The notes beneath the pieces are model-generated. The model saw only the letters and a list, made by a program, of their open reading frames with translations, searched no databases and was not told where the DNA came from. 64,000 nucleotides of DNA from Winogradskyella psychrotolerans RS-3 (GTDB lineage: Bacteria; Bacteroidota; Bacteroidia; Flavobacteriales; Flavobacteriaceae): positions 1 to 64,000 of the forward strand of contig NZ_ATMR01000164.1 of NCBI RefSeq assembly GCF_000427335.1. Direction: 5' to 3'. Of this stretch, positions 27,429 through 38,200 are shown piece by piece. Positions within the stretch are counted from its first letter, which is position 1, and every line of letters starts with the position of its first letter. The position numbers and the translations under genes were made by a program.

Positions 27429-28718
27429 CTATTTCTTCACAAGTCTTAAAACTTGAGTAGCTGCATCACTTTTCAATTTCATAAAATAAATTCCTGAACT
27501 TAAAGATGCCGTATTAATAGTGTTATTTGATTGTAATTTTACAGGAATCGTATTTCCTAAAATATCTATAAGTTGAACTGAATTTAATACCACATCAGAT
27601 TCTATTTGAATACTATCTACAAACGGATTCGGATACACTTTGATGTTAGCAATTTCAAATCCTGAAACGGATAACGTACATTGTGGATTAGTTCCAGCTA
27701 CTGAAGTAAAAACACCATTATTAACGGACCAATCTCTCCATTCTCCTCCACTTCCTGTTTCCCAATCGGATAAATCGAAATAATTTACACCTAATTCTGT
27801 TCCTGGTACTTTGTAAACTTTAATGGCTTCACCATTTCTATTCCATGTTAAAGGAACGCCTGCCGTACAATTTTCAGGTTCAAAATCAGTTACACAATTG
27901 GCTTGCAAGAAGTACACAAATTCATCATAAGCAGGATACTCGCCATACACGTAAGCTTTACCATCTGTACCAATACACACTGCTGTGTATTCATTACATC
28001 CTATTCCGAAAGCACGTGTGCTATTATCTGTTGCAATTCTAGCTAACATTACACTATGTCTTGCTCTACGGTCCGGATTGTCATAATGTGAATCTGTAAT
28101 TAAATTGTTCAAATAGGGCACATTTAAAAAGTCATTTTCTCCAATCGCCACTCTTGGGTGATAGGGATTACTTAATGCAACAGCACTCGTTAATGTTCCA
28201 TATTGTGCTGAAAAATAATTACCTCCTAATATAGCCAAACCTGCGCTAGTGCCACCAATAACTCCTTGTTTAGTATTCACAAACGTGTTAAGTGCATCCT
28301 CCATCGCGTTATCTTTAAAATAACTCACATAATCATATTGATCACCACCTGCAAACCAAATGGCTTCAGCGTCTGCCACTTTTTGAAGCACATAAGGATC
28401 AATTGCTCCTGCTACATTATTGATAGCAAATGTGGTTACAGAATTAATTGGTGTCGTTAAATCTGACGCTAAATCCGTATAAAAATAATCATTGTATCCA
28501 TCGCTTCCAGATGCTCTAAGGACTACAACATCTCCTCCATCTGCTTTATTTAAAAACCAAATCATGGCGTCTTCTTGTTCTGTAGCACCACCCATTAAAC
28601 AAACTCCTGCTTCATGATTAGTAATAGCATTTGTATTACTTCCTGTATGATATTCTGTATAATTTTGAGCAAATCCAATTTGTAAACCCAACAAACATAA
28701 TAGGGTAATTTTTTTCAT
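27429..28718 (-). CDS. Secreted cyanophycinase-like S51 peptidase with T9SS sorting domain
   Basis: A 429-aa protein: signal peptide to about residue 18, an S51 peptidase domain (about 30-275) and a C-terminal type IX secretion sorting domain (KVYPNPFVDSIQIES ... GIYFMKLKS). The S51 nucleophile elbow is GGTSAGLAILGG (Ser158), with WFAGGDQYDYV before it, as in cyanophycinases and peptidase E. Cyanophycinase splits the multi-arginyl-polyaspartate polymer made by cyanobacteria and some other bacteria. The T9SS signal means surface or secreted location. It shares the strand with an M20 peptidase, a second S51 protein and a SusCD pair upstream, which supports a nutrient-acquisition role. The exact polymer is inferred. 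Confidence 0.85.
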   Translation of the reverse strand: MKKITLLCLLGLQIGFAQNYTEYHTGSNTNAITNHEAGVCLMGGATEQEDAMIWFLNKADGGDVVVLRASGSDGYNDYFYTDLASDLTTPINSVTTFAINNVAGAIDPYVLQKVADAEAIWFAGGDQYDYVSYFKDNAMEDALNTFVNTKQGVIGGTSAGLAILGGNYFSAQYGTLTSAVALSNPYHPRVAIGENDFLNVPYLNNLITDSHYDNPDRRARHSVMLARIATDNSTRAFGIGCNEYTAVCIGTDGKAYVYGEYPAYDEFVYFLQANCVTDFEPENCTAGVPLTWNRNGEAIKVYKVPGTELGVNYFDLSDWETGSGGEWRDWSVNNGVFTSVAGTNPQCTLSVSGFEIANIKVYPNPFVDSIQIESDVVLNSVQLIDILGNTIPVKLQSNNTINTASLSSGIYFMKLKSDAATQVLRLVKK

Positions 28719-28781
28719 GTGTTCTTATTTAATATTCTTCTTAAAATGAATGTTTTAAACCTAATCCCTAATACCTCATAC

Positions 28782-30098
28782 CTATTTCATTTTTGAATTT
28801 ACTAACCTGTACATCAAAACTGCCGTTATTTTGGCTTGTGTTGCCACCGTATTTAAATCGCCGGTTTCATTAATTGTATGGTCGTCTCCACCTCCTGTGA
28901 GTCCTAAACCATCAATTGCCATCTCTACATATTCTGATGTAAATGAAATATCCGCAGCACCTGCATTTCTTGGATTTACAGCCGTAACAGGGCCAAAGCC
29001 TAAATCTTCACTTACGGTATTATAATACCCTAATAACTTTACATTTCCATCGGTTTTTGTTAATGGAGGATACGCTCCTGCTGAAAAGGTAAGTTCTGCT
29101 TTCGTTTTTGGGTAATTTTCTGAAACTATTCTTTCCATAGTCGCTTTAGCTTTTACTAATTGATCTAAAGACACCGCTCTTAAATCTCCTCTAACAATAA
29201 CGTCTTGAGATACCACATTCGATTTCCCAAAGGCATGTCCTCCCGTTCCGTCTTCATCGGGTTGCAACGTTGTACCTCCAATAATGAAACCTGGATTAAA
29301 AGTTAAATCTTTTTCTTTGGCTAACTGAACGTAGAATTCATTTAAAATTCTAGACGTTTCATATATGGCTCCTGCTCCAATTGCTTCTGTAAAAATTTGT
29401 GAAGAATGTGCTGGATTTCCATTTACTTTAAGTTGCCAATCTGCAGAACCTCTTCTAGATACTACAATAGTTTTTGGATTGTTATCTCCATTTTCGAAGC
29501 CTAAAGCAATATCTGCACGTTTTGCGGCATCGATTAAAGCTTTTTTAGACAACTCTAAAGGATCTCCACTTTTTTCTTCGTCACCCGTCATTACGATTTC
29601 TATAGACATATCATCTAAAAGTCCGGCTTCATGTAGCGCTTGCATGGCTAAAATGATGATAACGTCACCACCTTTCATGTCGGCAACTCCTGGTCCTTTC
29701 ATGATAGAATCGTTAAGCATGGTGTACTCTTGAAAAGGACTATCCAATTCGAAAACAGTATCTAAATGACCAATCATTAAAAATTTCGGCCCTTTCTTCC
29801 CCTTTCTTATTGCTATTAAATGTCCGGCTCTTCCATAAGCATCACCATTTGTTAATTCGGTTTTAAAGCCTAATTTATCTAATTCCTTTTGAAATAAACG
29901 TCCTACGGTTTTTACACCTTCGAAATTCATAGTGCCGCTATTAATATTGACTGATTCTTTAATCAAGTCAATAGCGTTTTCCGTATGCTTATCTACCGCT
30001 TTTATAATGCTTTTTTCTTTTCTGTTATTTTGAGAAAAACTTAAAAGCGAAACGCATAAGACGGCAATGAAAAGTGAATTTTTAATATTTGAAATCAT
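28782..30098 (-). CDS. M20 family metallopeptidase (glutamate carboxypeptidase-like)
   Basis: A 438-aa exported zinc peptidase with signal peptide ending near SFSQ. Di-metal ligands of the M20/CPG2 group are present: MIGHLDTVFE, GVADMKGGD, MTGDEEKSGDP with the catalytic Glu pair, and HTINETGD near the end; the dimerisation domain lies between about 205 and 330. CPG2-like enzymes remove C-terminal acidic residues from peptides or conjugates. Placed between two cyanophycinase-like genes it could release amino acids from the dipeptides they produce, which is inference. A gap of 221 bp with a small palindrome separates it from the next gene upstream. Confidence 0.87.
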   Translation of the reverse strand: MISNIKNSLFIAVLCVSLLSFSQNNRKEKSIIKAVDKHTENAIDLIKESVNINSGTMNFEGVKTVGRLFQKELDKLGFKTELTNGDAYGRAGHLIAIRKGKKGPKFLMIGHLDTVFELDSPFQEYTMLNDSIMKGPGVADMKGGDVIIILAMQALHEAGLLDDMSIEIVMTGDEEKSGDPLELSKKALIDAAKRADIALGFENGDNNPKTIVVSRRGSADWQLKVNGNPAHSSQIFTEAIGAGAIYETSRILNEFYVQLAKEKDLTFNPGFIIGGTTLQPDEDGTGGHAFGKSNVVSQDVIVRGDLRAVSLDQLVKAKATMERIVSENYPKTKAELTFSAGAYPPLTKTDGNVKLLGYYNTVSEDLGFGPVTAVNPRNAGAADISFTSEYVEMAIDGLGLTGGGDDHTINETGDLNTVATQAKITAVLMYRLVNSKMK

Positions 30099-30164
30099 TT
30101 TTAATTTGTTTTAAATAGTCTTTAATTTTTCTTAATCAAGATCCTAAAAAGAAACACCCCTAAA

Positions 30165-30180
30165 GTCCCCTCAAGGGGAC
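30165..30180. repeat. Short GC-rich palindrome (REP-like) in the spacer
   Basis: GTCCCCTCAAGGGGAC is a 6-bp stem with a TCAA loop and stands out in otherwise AT-rich DNA. The surrounding string (CACCCCTAAAGT before it) resembles small intergenic palindromes scattered in flavobacterial genomes. It might act as an mRNA-stabilising or terminator-like element between the two minus-strand genes. Confidence 0.45.
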
Positions 30181-30319
30181 AATCTGAACGGTGAAGATTA
30201 TAGAACACAAACAATATTCTATACTTCGCTTATTCTCAAAAAGACAATTCTTTCTAAGAAATCTTAAGGTTGTTAATATGTCTTGTACGTACTAATCGAA
30301 CTATTAGGAAACCCTTACT

Positions 30320-31165
30320 TTAATCTATTTTGAAAGTTTCTCCTGGTAAATATATGTTCAAAATAATGCCGTGAGCACCAATTTTGTCGTTAAATGTGGT
30401 TTTAGATGTATCTGGATTTTTAAAAACGACAACCTGAGATTCGCCAACGACTTCTACTGTCTTACCAGATACTAAAATTGCTGTGGATTCATCAATACCA
30501 ACTCCTGTAAGTTCAGGATATTCAATAATCGCCGTTAATAAACGATTATATCGGCTTCGATAAACAAAATGCTGATCGACAATAATAGTTGTTATAAGTC
30601 CTAAGCCGGTTTTAGTTTCTATATTTTCGGATTCTAAATGGCGATATGTTGCGTTATATTTAGGATGTTTCATTTCAGTACCTGTAATCATCATTTCACT
30701 CATTACGGCTGCGCCTGCACTTGTGCCAGCAATTAGAGATCCGTTTTCATAGGCTTCGTGAATTAAAACTTCGATTTCTGTACCTTGAACAATATCCATA
30801 AATTTATTTTGATCGCCCCCTGAAATGTATATCAATTTTGCGTTTCGGATTGAATCTAATTTTGAAACGGTTAACACTTCGTCTTTAACAAAATTTAAAC
30901 CATAAACATTATTAACTCCTAACTTATAAAATTGATTGGTTGCATAATAAGCTGAAGAGTCGGGTTCTGAACTGGACATTGGCAATACAATACCATAGCC
31001 TCCTTTATCAATACCGGATTCTTTAACAATACGATCTACCATAGATGCTGGTCTTGAACCACCACCTATGATAAAAAGTTTTCCTTTGATGTCCATTTCT
31101 TGGGCGCTACTCTGAAGCGCATACCCAAGACATAAACCTGCTATTAATAATCTTTTTAAATTCAT
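30320..31165 (-). CDS. Cyanophycinase-like S51 peptidase (second copy)
   Basis: A 281-aa exported protein with signal peptide to about SSAQ and the S51 core: KLFIIGGGSRPASMV near the start, IYISGGDQNKFM and the nucleophile elbow AGTSAGAAVMSEM (Ser149). It matches cyanophycinase in length and order (family usually 270-300 aa), and unlike the first copy has no sorting domain, so it is likely periplasmic. The stop-to-start distance to the PKD/propeller lipoprotein upstream is 1 bp, showing they share a transcript. Having one secreted and one periplasmic S51 enzyme suggests sequential cutting of a large substrate outside and of its fragments inside. Confidence 0.87.
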   Translation of the reverse strand: MNLKRLLIAGLCLGYALQSSAQEMDIKGKLFIIGGGSRPASMVDRIVKESGIDKGGYGIVLPMSSSEPDSSAYYATNQFYKLGVNNVYGLNFVKDEVLTVSKLDSIRNAKLIYISGGDQNKFMDIVQGTEIEVLIHEAYENGSLIAGTSAGAAVMSEMMITGTEMKHPKYNATYRHLESENIETKTGLGLITTIIVDQHFVYRSRYNRLLTAIIEYPELTGVGIDESTAILVSGKTVEVVGESQVVVFKNPDTSKTTFNDKIGAHGIILNIYLPGETFKID

Positions 31166-31166
31166 T

Positions 31167-32300
31167 TTATTCTAATTCTCCAATAACAATCCCTCTTGTA
31201 TCAGCAGAATGGGTAAACCATGCTTCTGGACTAGAACCATCTAAATTAGCACGCATCATAACATCTGTACTACGATCTCCCCAATAAATTTTATTCTCAT
31301 TAGCATCGTAACCTATCCCGTAAACAACGCGACCAATATTCACGGCTAATGTTGAAATCCCAGTACCATCTAAATTTGCTGATTTTAATCTAATATCACC
31401 AGAAGCAACATACTCATCATAATAGATTTTATCATCTACGACTAAAATACTTCCACCTTCAATAGCTGGAATTAATTCTGCCTCACCTGTACCATCGAGA
31501 TTCTTCACCCAAACACCACCATTATAATTAATCCAATAGAGTTTTCTATTTACAACGTCTACTGAAAGTCCGTCTGGATCATTAGATTGTCCTGTTGCAA
31601 AATCTTCAACTTGATTAACATCAGAATCATCAATACTCCCTCTTTGAATGCCAGAACTGGTATCCCAATACAATTGGTTGTCTTGGTAATCAATAGACAT
31701 TCCATTAGGGGAATCAAGGCCAACTCTAAAATCCTCAAAATCACTACCATCTAAATTAGATCGGTAAATTTTGTTCGTCCCCAAATCACTGATGTAAAGC
31801 TTATTATTAACCTTATCCATAACCATTCCGTAAGACGATTGCACAGCAACTCCACCTAAAGGTGTAAAAATTGGTGCTTCCGAATTAATTAAACCCTCAT
31901 AAACTTGGGCTCCATCTGTAAAAAACACTGGAACTCCCGTTGCACCTGGATCTCTAATGACAATCGTTTTAGTGGTTTCGTTGATTTCTAACGAACCAGA
32001 AGTTGTGACGACTAAATTCACGCTATAAGCTCCGGCTTCCGTATATAAATGTGTTGGATTTTCTTCTGAAGTAGATTGTCCATCCCCAAAATTCCAATAA
32101 TAAGTTACCGAACCTACGGTTTCTGGTACAATAGAATTATTAGTAAATGTTACCGTTGCAGGTGCAAACTCGTCATTATCTATGGTATAACTATAATCTG
32201 GTACTGTACTTGCTGGTGGCACAGGATAATCGTCGTCGGAACACGACTGAAACATCCCAACTGTAAGCAGTAGAGCGACTATATAAATTAAATTTTTCAT
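31167..32300 (-). CDS. PKD-domain / YWTD-like beta-propeller lipoprotein
   Basis: A 377-aa lipoprotein (lipobox MFQSC at Cys20). Residues about 35-115 form a PKD domain (YYWNFGDGQSTSEENPTHLY). From about 125 on there are six-bladed propeller repeats of LDL-receptor YWTD type (NKLYISDLGTNKIYRSNLDG, NQLYWDTSSG, NKIYWGDRSTD). This combination of a PKD spacer and propeller is typical of surface binding proteins. It directly precedes the periplasmic S51 gene (1-bp gap) and follows a similar protein and SusCD, the place where surface substrate-binding proteins are normally found. The ligand is unknown; a repeat-bearing leader precedes its ATG. Confidence 0.82.
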   Translation of the reverse strand: MKNLIYIVALLLTVGMFQSCSDDDYPVPPASTVPDYSYTIDNDEFAPATVTFTNNSIVPETVGSVTYYWNFGDGQSTSEENPTHLYTEAGAYSVNLVVTTSGSLEINETTKTIVIRDPGATGVPVFFTDGAQVYEGLINSEAPIFTPLGGVAVQSSYGMVMDKVNNKLYISDLGTNKIYRSNLDGSDFEDFRVGLDSPNGMSIDYQDNQLYWDTSSGIQRGSIDDSDVNQVEDFATGQSNDPDGLSVDVVNRKLYWINYNGGVWVKNLDGTGEAELIPAIEGGSILVVDDKIYYDEYVASGDIRLKSANLDGTGISTLAVNIGRVVYGIGYDANENKIYWGDRSTDVMMRANLDGSSPEAWFTHSADTRGIVIGELE

Positions 32301-32322
32301 GTGTCTTTATTTATCTTTTTTT

Positions 32323-32388
32323 AATGTCACATGCTGTTCACTATTAATCATTTGATGATAGGTTGAACATGCTCGTTTCATTTTATAT
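32323..32388. repeat. Dispersed 5'-leader repeat, copy 2
   Basis: Shares 23 identical bases (32323-32345) and the AACATGCTCGTTT block (32367-32379) with copy 1 at 24211-24273, with a less conserved middle. TGTTCA at 32336 and TGAACA at 32364 form an imperfect inverted repeat. It lies 22 bp ahead of the start of the lipoprotein gene at 32300. Confidence 0.6.
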
Positions 32389-32544
32389 TTTTTATTTTGT
32401 CCAAGTATATTTTTTATTTTAACACAATAATTTTAAAAAGTTTTAAGTTTATTCCGTTAAAATAGACACTTCACAGCTTATCAGTTAGGCCAAATCAAGT
32501 CTTGATTCTTTGTTCTAAAAGCAAAGCGGTCTATTATCTTTTAT

Positions 32545-33891
32545 CTATTTTATTAATGCTATTCCTCTAGGACTTGAAATTCCTGTTCTTAAAACGACCT
32601 TATCTGTACCGTCTAAATTAGCAGAGTACAATTCTCCTGAATCACGACCAGACCAATATAATTTACCCGCTTCATTGTCAATTTGCATTCCGTAAATTCT
32701 AGTACCATTGTCATCAATAGTTTGAATATTTGTTCCATCTAAGTTTGCTACTTTTAGTAATTCTTCATTTTGATCATCAAAATAAATTTTATCATTTACC
32801 GTATCTACTAAAATAGCGTAGCCATAATTCCCGGTGATAATAACATTTGGATTTGTGCCATCTAAATTCACTTCATAAATCTCTTCGATATTAGCATCAT
32901 AAACATACATTTTGCCATTCTCTACATCTAATGAAAGTGCTCTCCAAGAAACTCCTGTCATTGCGAAAAATCCGATTTCTGCACTAGAACCATCTAAGTT
33001 TGCTCTTGATACATTACCAGCATCATCTACCCAATAAATTTTATTTCCAGGAACATCTAAAGCAATAGCATAAGGATCATCAATATTAGATGCGATAGCT
33101 TCGATACCTGATCCATCAAGATTCATTCTCCAAATATTACCGAAAGGTGTGGTATCAAAATCGCTGAAGTATAATTTTTCATTAACGGCATCATAAGCCA
33201 TACCAACACCACCTTTTCCGACTGCATTGTACACATCTTCAACCGTCCCTTGACCATCTAAAACTAGTTTTCTTATATACTCGTCACCAATTGCCATATA
33301 ATATAATTCGGCTGGATCTTCTGGTGCTTCACCAATCACAACGTCTTTAGTTACCGTTTGAGAACCAAAAGCTGTACTGGCCGTTAAACTCACTGTAAAT
33401 GTACCTGAAGAAGGAAACGCAAACAATGGACTCTCTTCTGTTGACGTTGAATTGTCAGCATCTCCAAAAGACCAAGAGTAACTATCTGCACTTACAGACG
33501 TATTTGTGAATTGCACAGGAATCGTCGCTATAAGATTTTCTTCATCTTCTACTGTAAACGACGCAGCAGGTGTTACTGTAATTTCCATATTAGAAATTGT
33601 AGATCCACCAGAACCTGTAGAAACCAAACTCACTAAAAAGATATTACTTGTCTCATAAGATTTTCTTGGTGATACTTGATTAGATGTTGTACCATCTCCA
33701 AAACTCCAAGCATAGGCTGTGGCATTTTCTGAGTTGTTTACAAATTGTATTTCTTCACCAACAGCAACTTCCATTGCACTTGCTGTAAATTCGGCTTGTG
33801 ATTGTGGAGGTAATGGATCATCTTCTTCGCATGTAAAAAATGTGAACGACAAAAAGGCTATAAAAATGTAGCTTAAGAAATTAGTTTTCAT
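32545..33891 (-). CDS. Two-PKD-domain / YWTD-like beta-propeller lipoprotein
   Basis: A 448-aa lipoprotein using the ATG at 33891, which places the lipobox (FTFFTC) correctly; an ATG six codons upstream is less likely. Two PKD domains occupy about 30-195 (AYAWSFGDGTTS and SYSWSFGDADNS) and propeller repeats follow (EKLYFSDFDTTPFGNIWRMN, NKIYWVDDAGNVSRANLDG, GKLYWSGRDSGELYSANLDG). It is 30 bp downstream of susD and is thus the expected surface substrate-binding partner of SusCD. It is clearly related to the next gene but has one extra PKD domain, so the two probably arose by duplication. No enzyme domain is seen. Confidence 0.83.
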   Translation of the reverse strand: MKTNFLSYIFIAFLSFTFFTCEEDDPLPPQSQAEFTASAMEVAVGEEIQFVNNSENATAYAWSFGDGTTSNQVSPRKSYETSNIFLVSLVSTGSGGSTISNMEITVTPAASFTVEDEENLIATIPVQFTNTSVSADSYSWSFGDADNSTSTEESPLFAFPSSGTFTVSLTASTAFGSQTVTKDVVIGEAPEDPAELYYMAIGDEYIRKLVLDGQGTVEDVYNAVGKGGVGMAYDAVNEKLYFSDFDTTPFGNIWRMNLDGSGIEAIASNIDDPYAIALDVPGNKIYWVDDAGNVSRANLDGSSAEIGFFAMTGVSWRALSLDVENGKMYVYDANIEEIYEVNLDGTNPNVIITGNYGYAILVDTVNDKIYFDDQNEELLKVANLDGTNIQTIDDNGTRIYGMQIDNEAGKLYWSGRDSGELYSANLDGTDKVVLRTGISSPRGIALIK

Positions 33892-33921
33892 ATAATTTGT
33901 TTTAATCATGATCGTTAGTTT

Positions 33922-35250
33922 TTAGTATCCTGGATTTTGAACCATTCCTGGATCATTATTGGTTTGTATTTCGTCTGAAGGAATTGGAAAAAGTGTTTGA
34001 TTTGTACCATTTACATTTGGCAAAACAGCAATAGCACGATCGGTTCTTACCAAATCGAACCAACGTTGCCCTTCAAAAGCAAATTCTATACGTCTTTCTT
34101 TTTCAATTAGTCTTTGTAACTGTGTGATTCCAGATTCTGATGTTGGCTGTAAATTTGCTCGTAATCGGATGTCGTTGAGATCAGATTGTACCGCTGAGAC
34201 ATCTGGGTTGGGTAAATTGGCTTCTGCTTCTGCCCTCACCAAATACATATCTGCAACTCGCAAAACAATAAAGTTATCCGCTCCTAAACTTAAATCATCG
34301 TATTTTATAGCATACGCTTTATCACCTTCAAAAGCTATACTGGCTTCAAATCTTTCGTCATTTGCTTCGTAAGCATCTAATAAGTTTTGAGATGGTTCTA
34401 CTTCTCGTCTTCCATTAAGCGAGGTAGGAAAATTATATTCTGAAATACGATTTCTTTCCAATTGTGAAAATGAAATTTCGAAAATAGATTCTGCTGATGC
34501 ATCATCTGCGAAGATGTCGTTGTAATTAGGTAAAAGCGTATAACCACCTTCTGTAATAACTTCTGAAGCTAAAGTTTTAGCCTGAGGATAATCCTTTTTA
34601 TACAAATACACTTTTGCCAATAAGGCTTTTGCAGCATATTTAGAGGTTCTCACTTTATTACTAGAAGCTGGCAAATAATCTGATGCAAACATAAGATCAT
34701 TGATAATCTGGCTGTAGACTTCTTCTTCGGAATTTCTAGGCACATCTAAGGCACCAGCTCCAACTGTTGGTGTAATTTTAACAGGCACTCCACCAAAATA
34801 ATTCAACAAATTAAAATGATTTAAGGCTCTAATAAAATATAATTCCGCTAAGGCAACATTCTTTTCTTGTTCTGACATGTCTGCAATTGATGGTACTTTA
34901 ACAATGACATTATTTGCAACATTAATACCATCGTAAGCCAAACTCCAAATACCATCTACAGAACCGTTTTCTGGTAAAATGCTATTATTATCAACTTCCG
35001 CATATTCTGTTGCTGTAGCATCAACTGGATGTGATAAATTATCTGAAGCTAAGTCTGAAAATATTCCGAAAGTTCTTCCATAATAACTTAAACTCTGAAA
35101 CGACGCATAAGCACCTAAAATACCTTTATCAATATCGTCCTTTGTTTTAAACGCATCTTCTGCTGGAACAGAATTTTGTGGCTTTACCTCTAATACTTCA
35201 CACGATAAAGCTGTAACTAAAATTAAGGTTATATAAATTATCTTCTTCAT
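33922..35250 (-). CDS. SusD/RagB-family outer-membrane nutrient-binding lipoprotein
   Basis: A 442-aa surface lipoprotein with lipobox VTALSC, forming the lid of the SusC channel. N-terminal TPR-like helices (AELYFIRALNHFNLLNYFGG) and C-terminal block (RRIEFAFEGQRWFDLVR, followed by LFPIPSDEIQTNNDPGMVQNPGY) are the SusD/RagB signature. The stop of susC lies 3 bp upstream of the start, so they are translated from one message. The ligand is not predictable, but the surrounding peptidases argue for peptides or amino-acid polymers rather than glycans; no glycosidase is in this locus. Confidence 0.92.
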   Translation of the reverse strand: MKKIIYITLILVTALSCEVLEVKPQNSVPAEDAFKTKDDIDKGILGAYASFQSLSYYGRTFGIFSDLASDNLSHPVDATATEYAEVDNNSILPENGSVDGIWSLAYDGINVANNVIVKVPSIADMSEQEKNVALAELYFIRALNHFNLLNYFGGVPVKITPTVGAGALDVPRNSEEEVYSQIINDLMFASDYLPASSNKVRTSKYAAKALLAKVYLYKKDYPQAKTLASEVITEGGYTLLPNYNDIFADDASAESIFEISFSQLERNRISEYNFPTSLNGRREVEPSQNLLDAYEANDERFEASIAFEGDKAYAIKYDDLSLGADNFIVLRVADMYLVRAEAEANLPNPDVSAVQSDLNDIRLRANLQPTSESGITQLQRLIEKERRIEFAFEGQRWFDLVRTDRAIAVLPNVNGTNQTLFPIPSDEIQTNNDPGMVQNPGY

Positions 35251-35253
35251 CTT

Positions 35254-38200
35254 TTAAAATTTTAAATTAACACCTAATGTGAACACTTGCGCTTGTGGAT
35301 AGGTAAAGAAATCTGTACCAATAACAGAGTTATCATCACCTCTATAATTCACTTCTGGATCTAAACCAGAATAATTAGTAAACGTGAATAAGTTTTGCGC
35401 ACTTAAATACACACGGAAACTTGAAAACATCGTTTTTTCCATGACACTTTTATCTAGTGTATAACCTATCGTTACGTTTTTAACTCTTAAATATGAACCA
35501 TCTTCTATAAAGCGAGATGATACACGTTTGTTTTGTGCTGAAGCAACAGGATCTGTTGTAGCTCTAGGAATATCAGTAATATCTCCGGGTTGTTGCCAAC
35601 GCCTTGTAATATCTGCCACTTGATTATCTCCACCTTGCAATGATTCTAAGAATAATCTAGAACCATTAAACACATCGTTTCCGTACGATCCTTGTAAAAA
35701 TATGGTCGCATCAAAACCTTTATAGGTGAAGTTATTAGTTATACCATAAATAAAATCTGGATGTGGGTTACCAACAATGGTTCTGTCTGCCGAAGTAATC
35801 TCACCATCAAAATTAGTATCTGCATAAACGATATCTCCAGTTGAAGGGTCTACTCCTAAAGATTTGTAACTATAGAAAATACCGATTGGTTGTCCTTCCA
35901 TAATTCTATTACCACCACGACCGATATCATCGATTGGCTGATCGTTATAAAGTTCTAATACTTTATTTCTATTACCCGAAATATTGAATTGTGTACTCCA
36001 TGTAAAATTCTCTTTAATAAAGTTTCGAGTTTCAATAGACAGTTCGATACCTTTATTTTCAACTTTACCAACATTTTCTGTTATTGAAGAAAATCCTGAG
36101 CTTGAAGGCAATGGTCTACTTAATAATAAATCATTAGTCTGTTTGTTGTAGTAATCGGCTGTTAATGTAATTCTGTCTTCAAACAAACCTACATTAATAC
36201 CAATATTTAACTGTGCTGTACTTTCCCATTTTAAATCTGGATTAGGAATATTGCTTGGGTAAATTGCTGGCTGACCATCATAAGACGTATTTCCATAAAG
36301 TTCTGAAAACAAAAATGGACTAATATCATCGTTTCCTGTTAAACCATAACTCACTCTAAACTTCAAATCTGAAACAATGTCTTGATCTTGGAAAAAATCT
36401 TCTTGAATAGCTCTCCATGCCACAGAAGCTGCTGGAAAAAATCCGGTTCTATTATTCTCACCAAATTTTGTAGAGGTATCAAAACGGCCTGTAACCGAGG
36501 CTATATATTTATCATCGAAGTTATAATTAAGTCGTCCTAAATACGATCTTATACCTTCGTCTGAAGCATTAGCCGAAGCAGAAACAATAGTTGCAGCAGA
36601 ACTGATATACTCTAAATTATCATCTGCAAAATCTTGACCTCTTATAAAAGATGATCTGTATTGATATTTTTCAAATGTGTAACCTACTAAAGCTTCAACT
36701 TTATGTTTATTAAATTTCTTTTTATACTTTAAAAGATTATTCGATACAATGTTTGAGACATTAGAATAGGCTTCAAAACCTAAACCATTATATCTTGCTC
36801 CTTGAACGGTTTGTGTGGATTCATAAGAATGTTCTCTAAAATTTAAGAAATCAACTCCCCATTTTGTACTAAAGCTTAAATCTTCAATAATTTGCCAATC
36901 TAAATAGGCATTAGAATTGGTTCGGTATGAAAAATTTTCACTGATAGCTTCGTTAGCAATTGATAGCGCATTAGAATAAGGTCCACTCTGATTGTAAGAA
37001 CCATCTTCGTTATAAACCGAAAAAATAGCAGGTGTAGAAATACCGTTAGGTAATGGACCATGTAAGGTCTGATCACTTTCAACACGATTTGTTTTAGCAT
37101 GAGTTAAACCTATACTTGTTCCTATTTTAACTTTATCAGATAATTGATGATCTACGTTAACACGCGCATTCATTCTTTGGTAATCTGTTCCTATTAAAAT
37201 CCCTTCTTGCTCTAAAAATGTACCACTAATAAAGAACTGTGTTTTTTCTGAACCTCCTCTTGCAGAAGCTTCATAACTGTTTATAGAAGCCGTTCTAAAA
37301 ATAACGTCTTGCCAATCTGTATCAACCGTATTATTTGCTATATCCTCTGGTGTAAAAACAGTTGTACCCGCCAAATCGTTTCTGTATTCCATCCATTCTT
37401 TAGCGTTCAACATGTCTAATTTATTCCAAGCTTGTTGCACACCAGAATAGACATTAACACTCACTACCGATTTTTGTTCCTTACCACGTTTTGTTGTAAT
37501 TAACACAATTCCGTTAGACCCTCTTGCTCCATAAATAGCTGTTGCAGAAGCATCTTTTAATACACTTATAGACTCAATATCACTTGGATTTAAATCTGAA
37601 AGCGCACTAGCTCCTTGACCAGAAAAACTTAATTGACCAAAATCACCCGAAGTTACCGGAATGCCATCAATAATATAAAGTGGTTGATTAGAGCCGCTAA
37701 TAGAACTCAATCCTCTAATTCTCACTGACATTTCGCCACCAGGTGTTCCCGAATTTTGTTGTACTTGTACACCTGCAGCCTGACCTTGAAGAAGTCCATC
37801 TACAGAAGGCACTGGTAAATCGCTAACCTGACTCGATTTAATGGACGTTACCGCATCACTTAATAATGATTTTTGCTCTGTTCCGTAACCGATAATTACA
37901 ATTTCCTCTAAGGCAGAACTATCTGCTAACATCTTAACTTCTATATTAAAAGTACTAGTAACATCAATTTCTTGTGTTGCAAAACCGATATATGAAATCA
38001 AAATAAATTTAGTATCGTCTGCAACCGTTATACTAAAATTACCATCAAAATCTGTAGCCACACCAACATTTGTCCCTTTCGCTTGAACTGTTGCTCCAAC
38101 TAACGGACCTCCTATATCATCTAAAACTGTACCTGTAATAGTTTTAGTTTGTTGGTTGGTTTTTAAGTTATTTTCCTGATTTTGATTATTAGGACTTTCT

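Noticed and set aside
29365..29733. 122-aa plus-strand frame inside the M20 peptidase gene
   Set aside because: Antisense shadow of a gene with intact catalytic motifs; no start context or domain.
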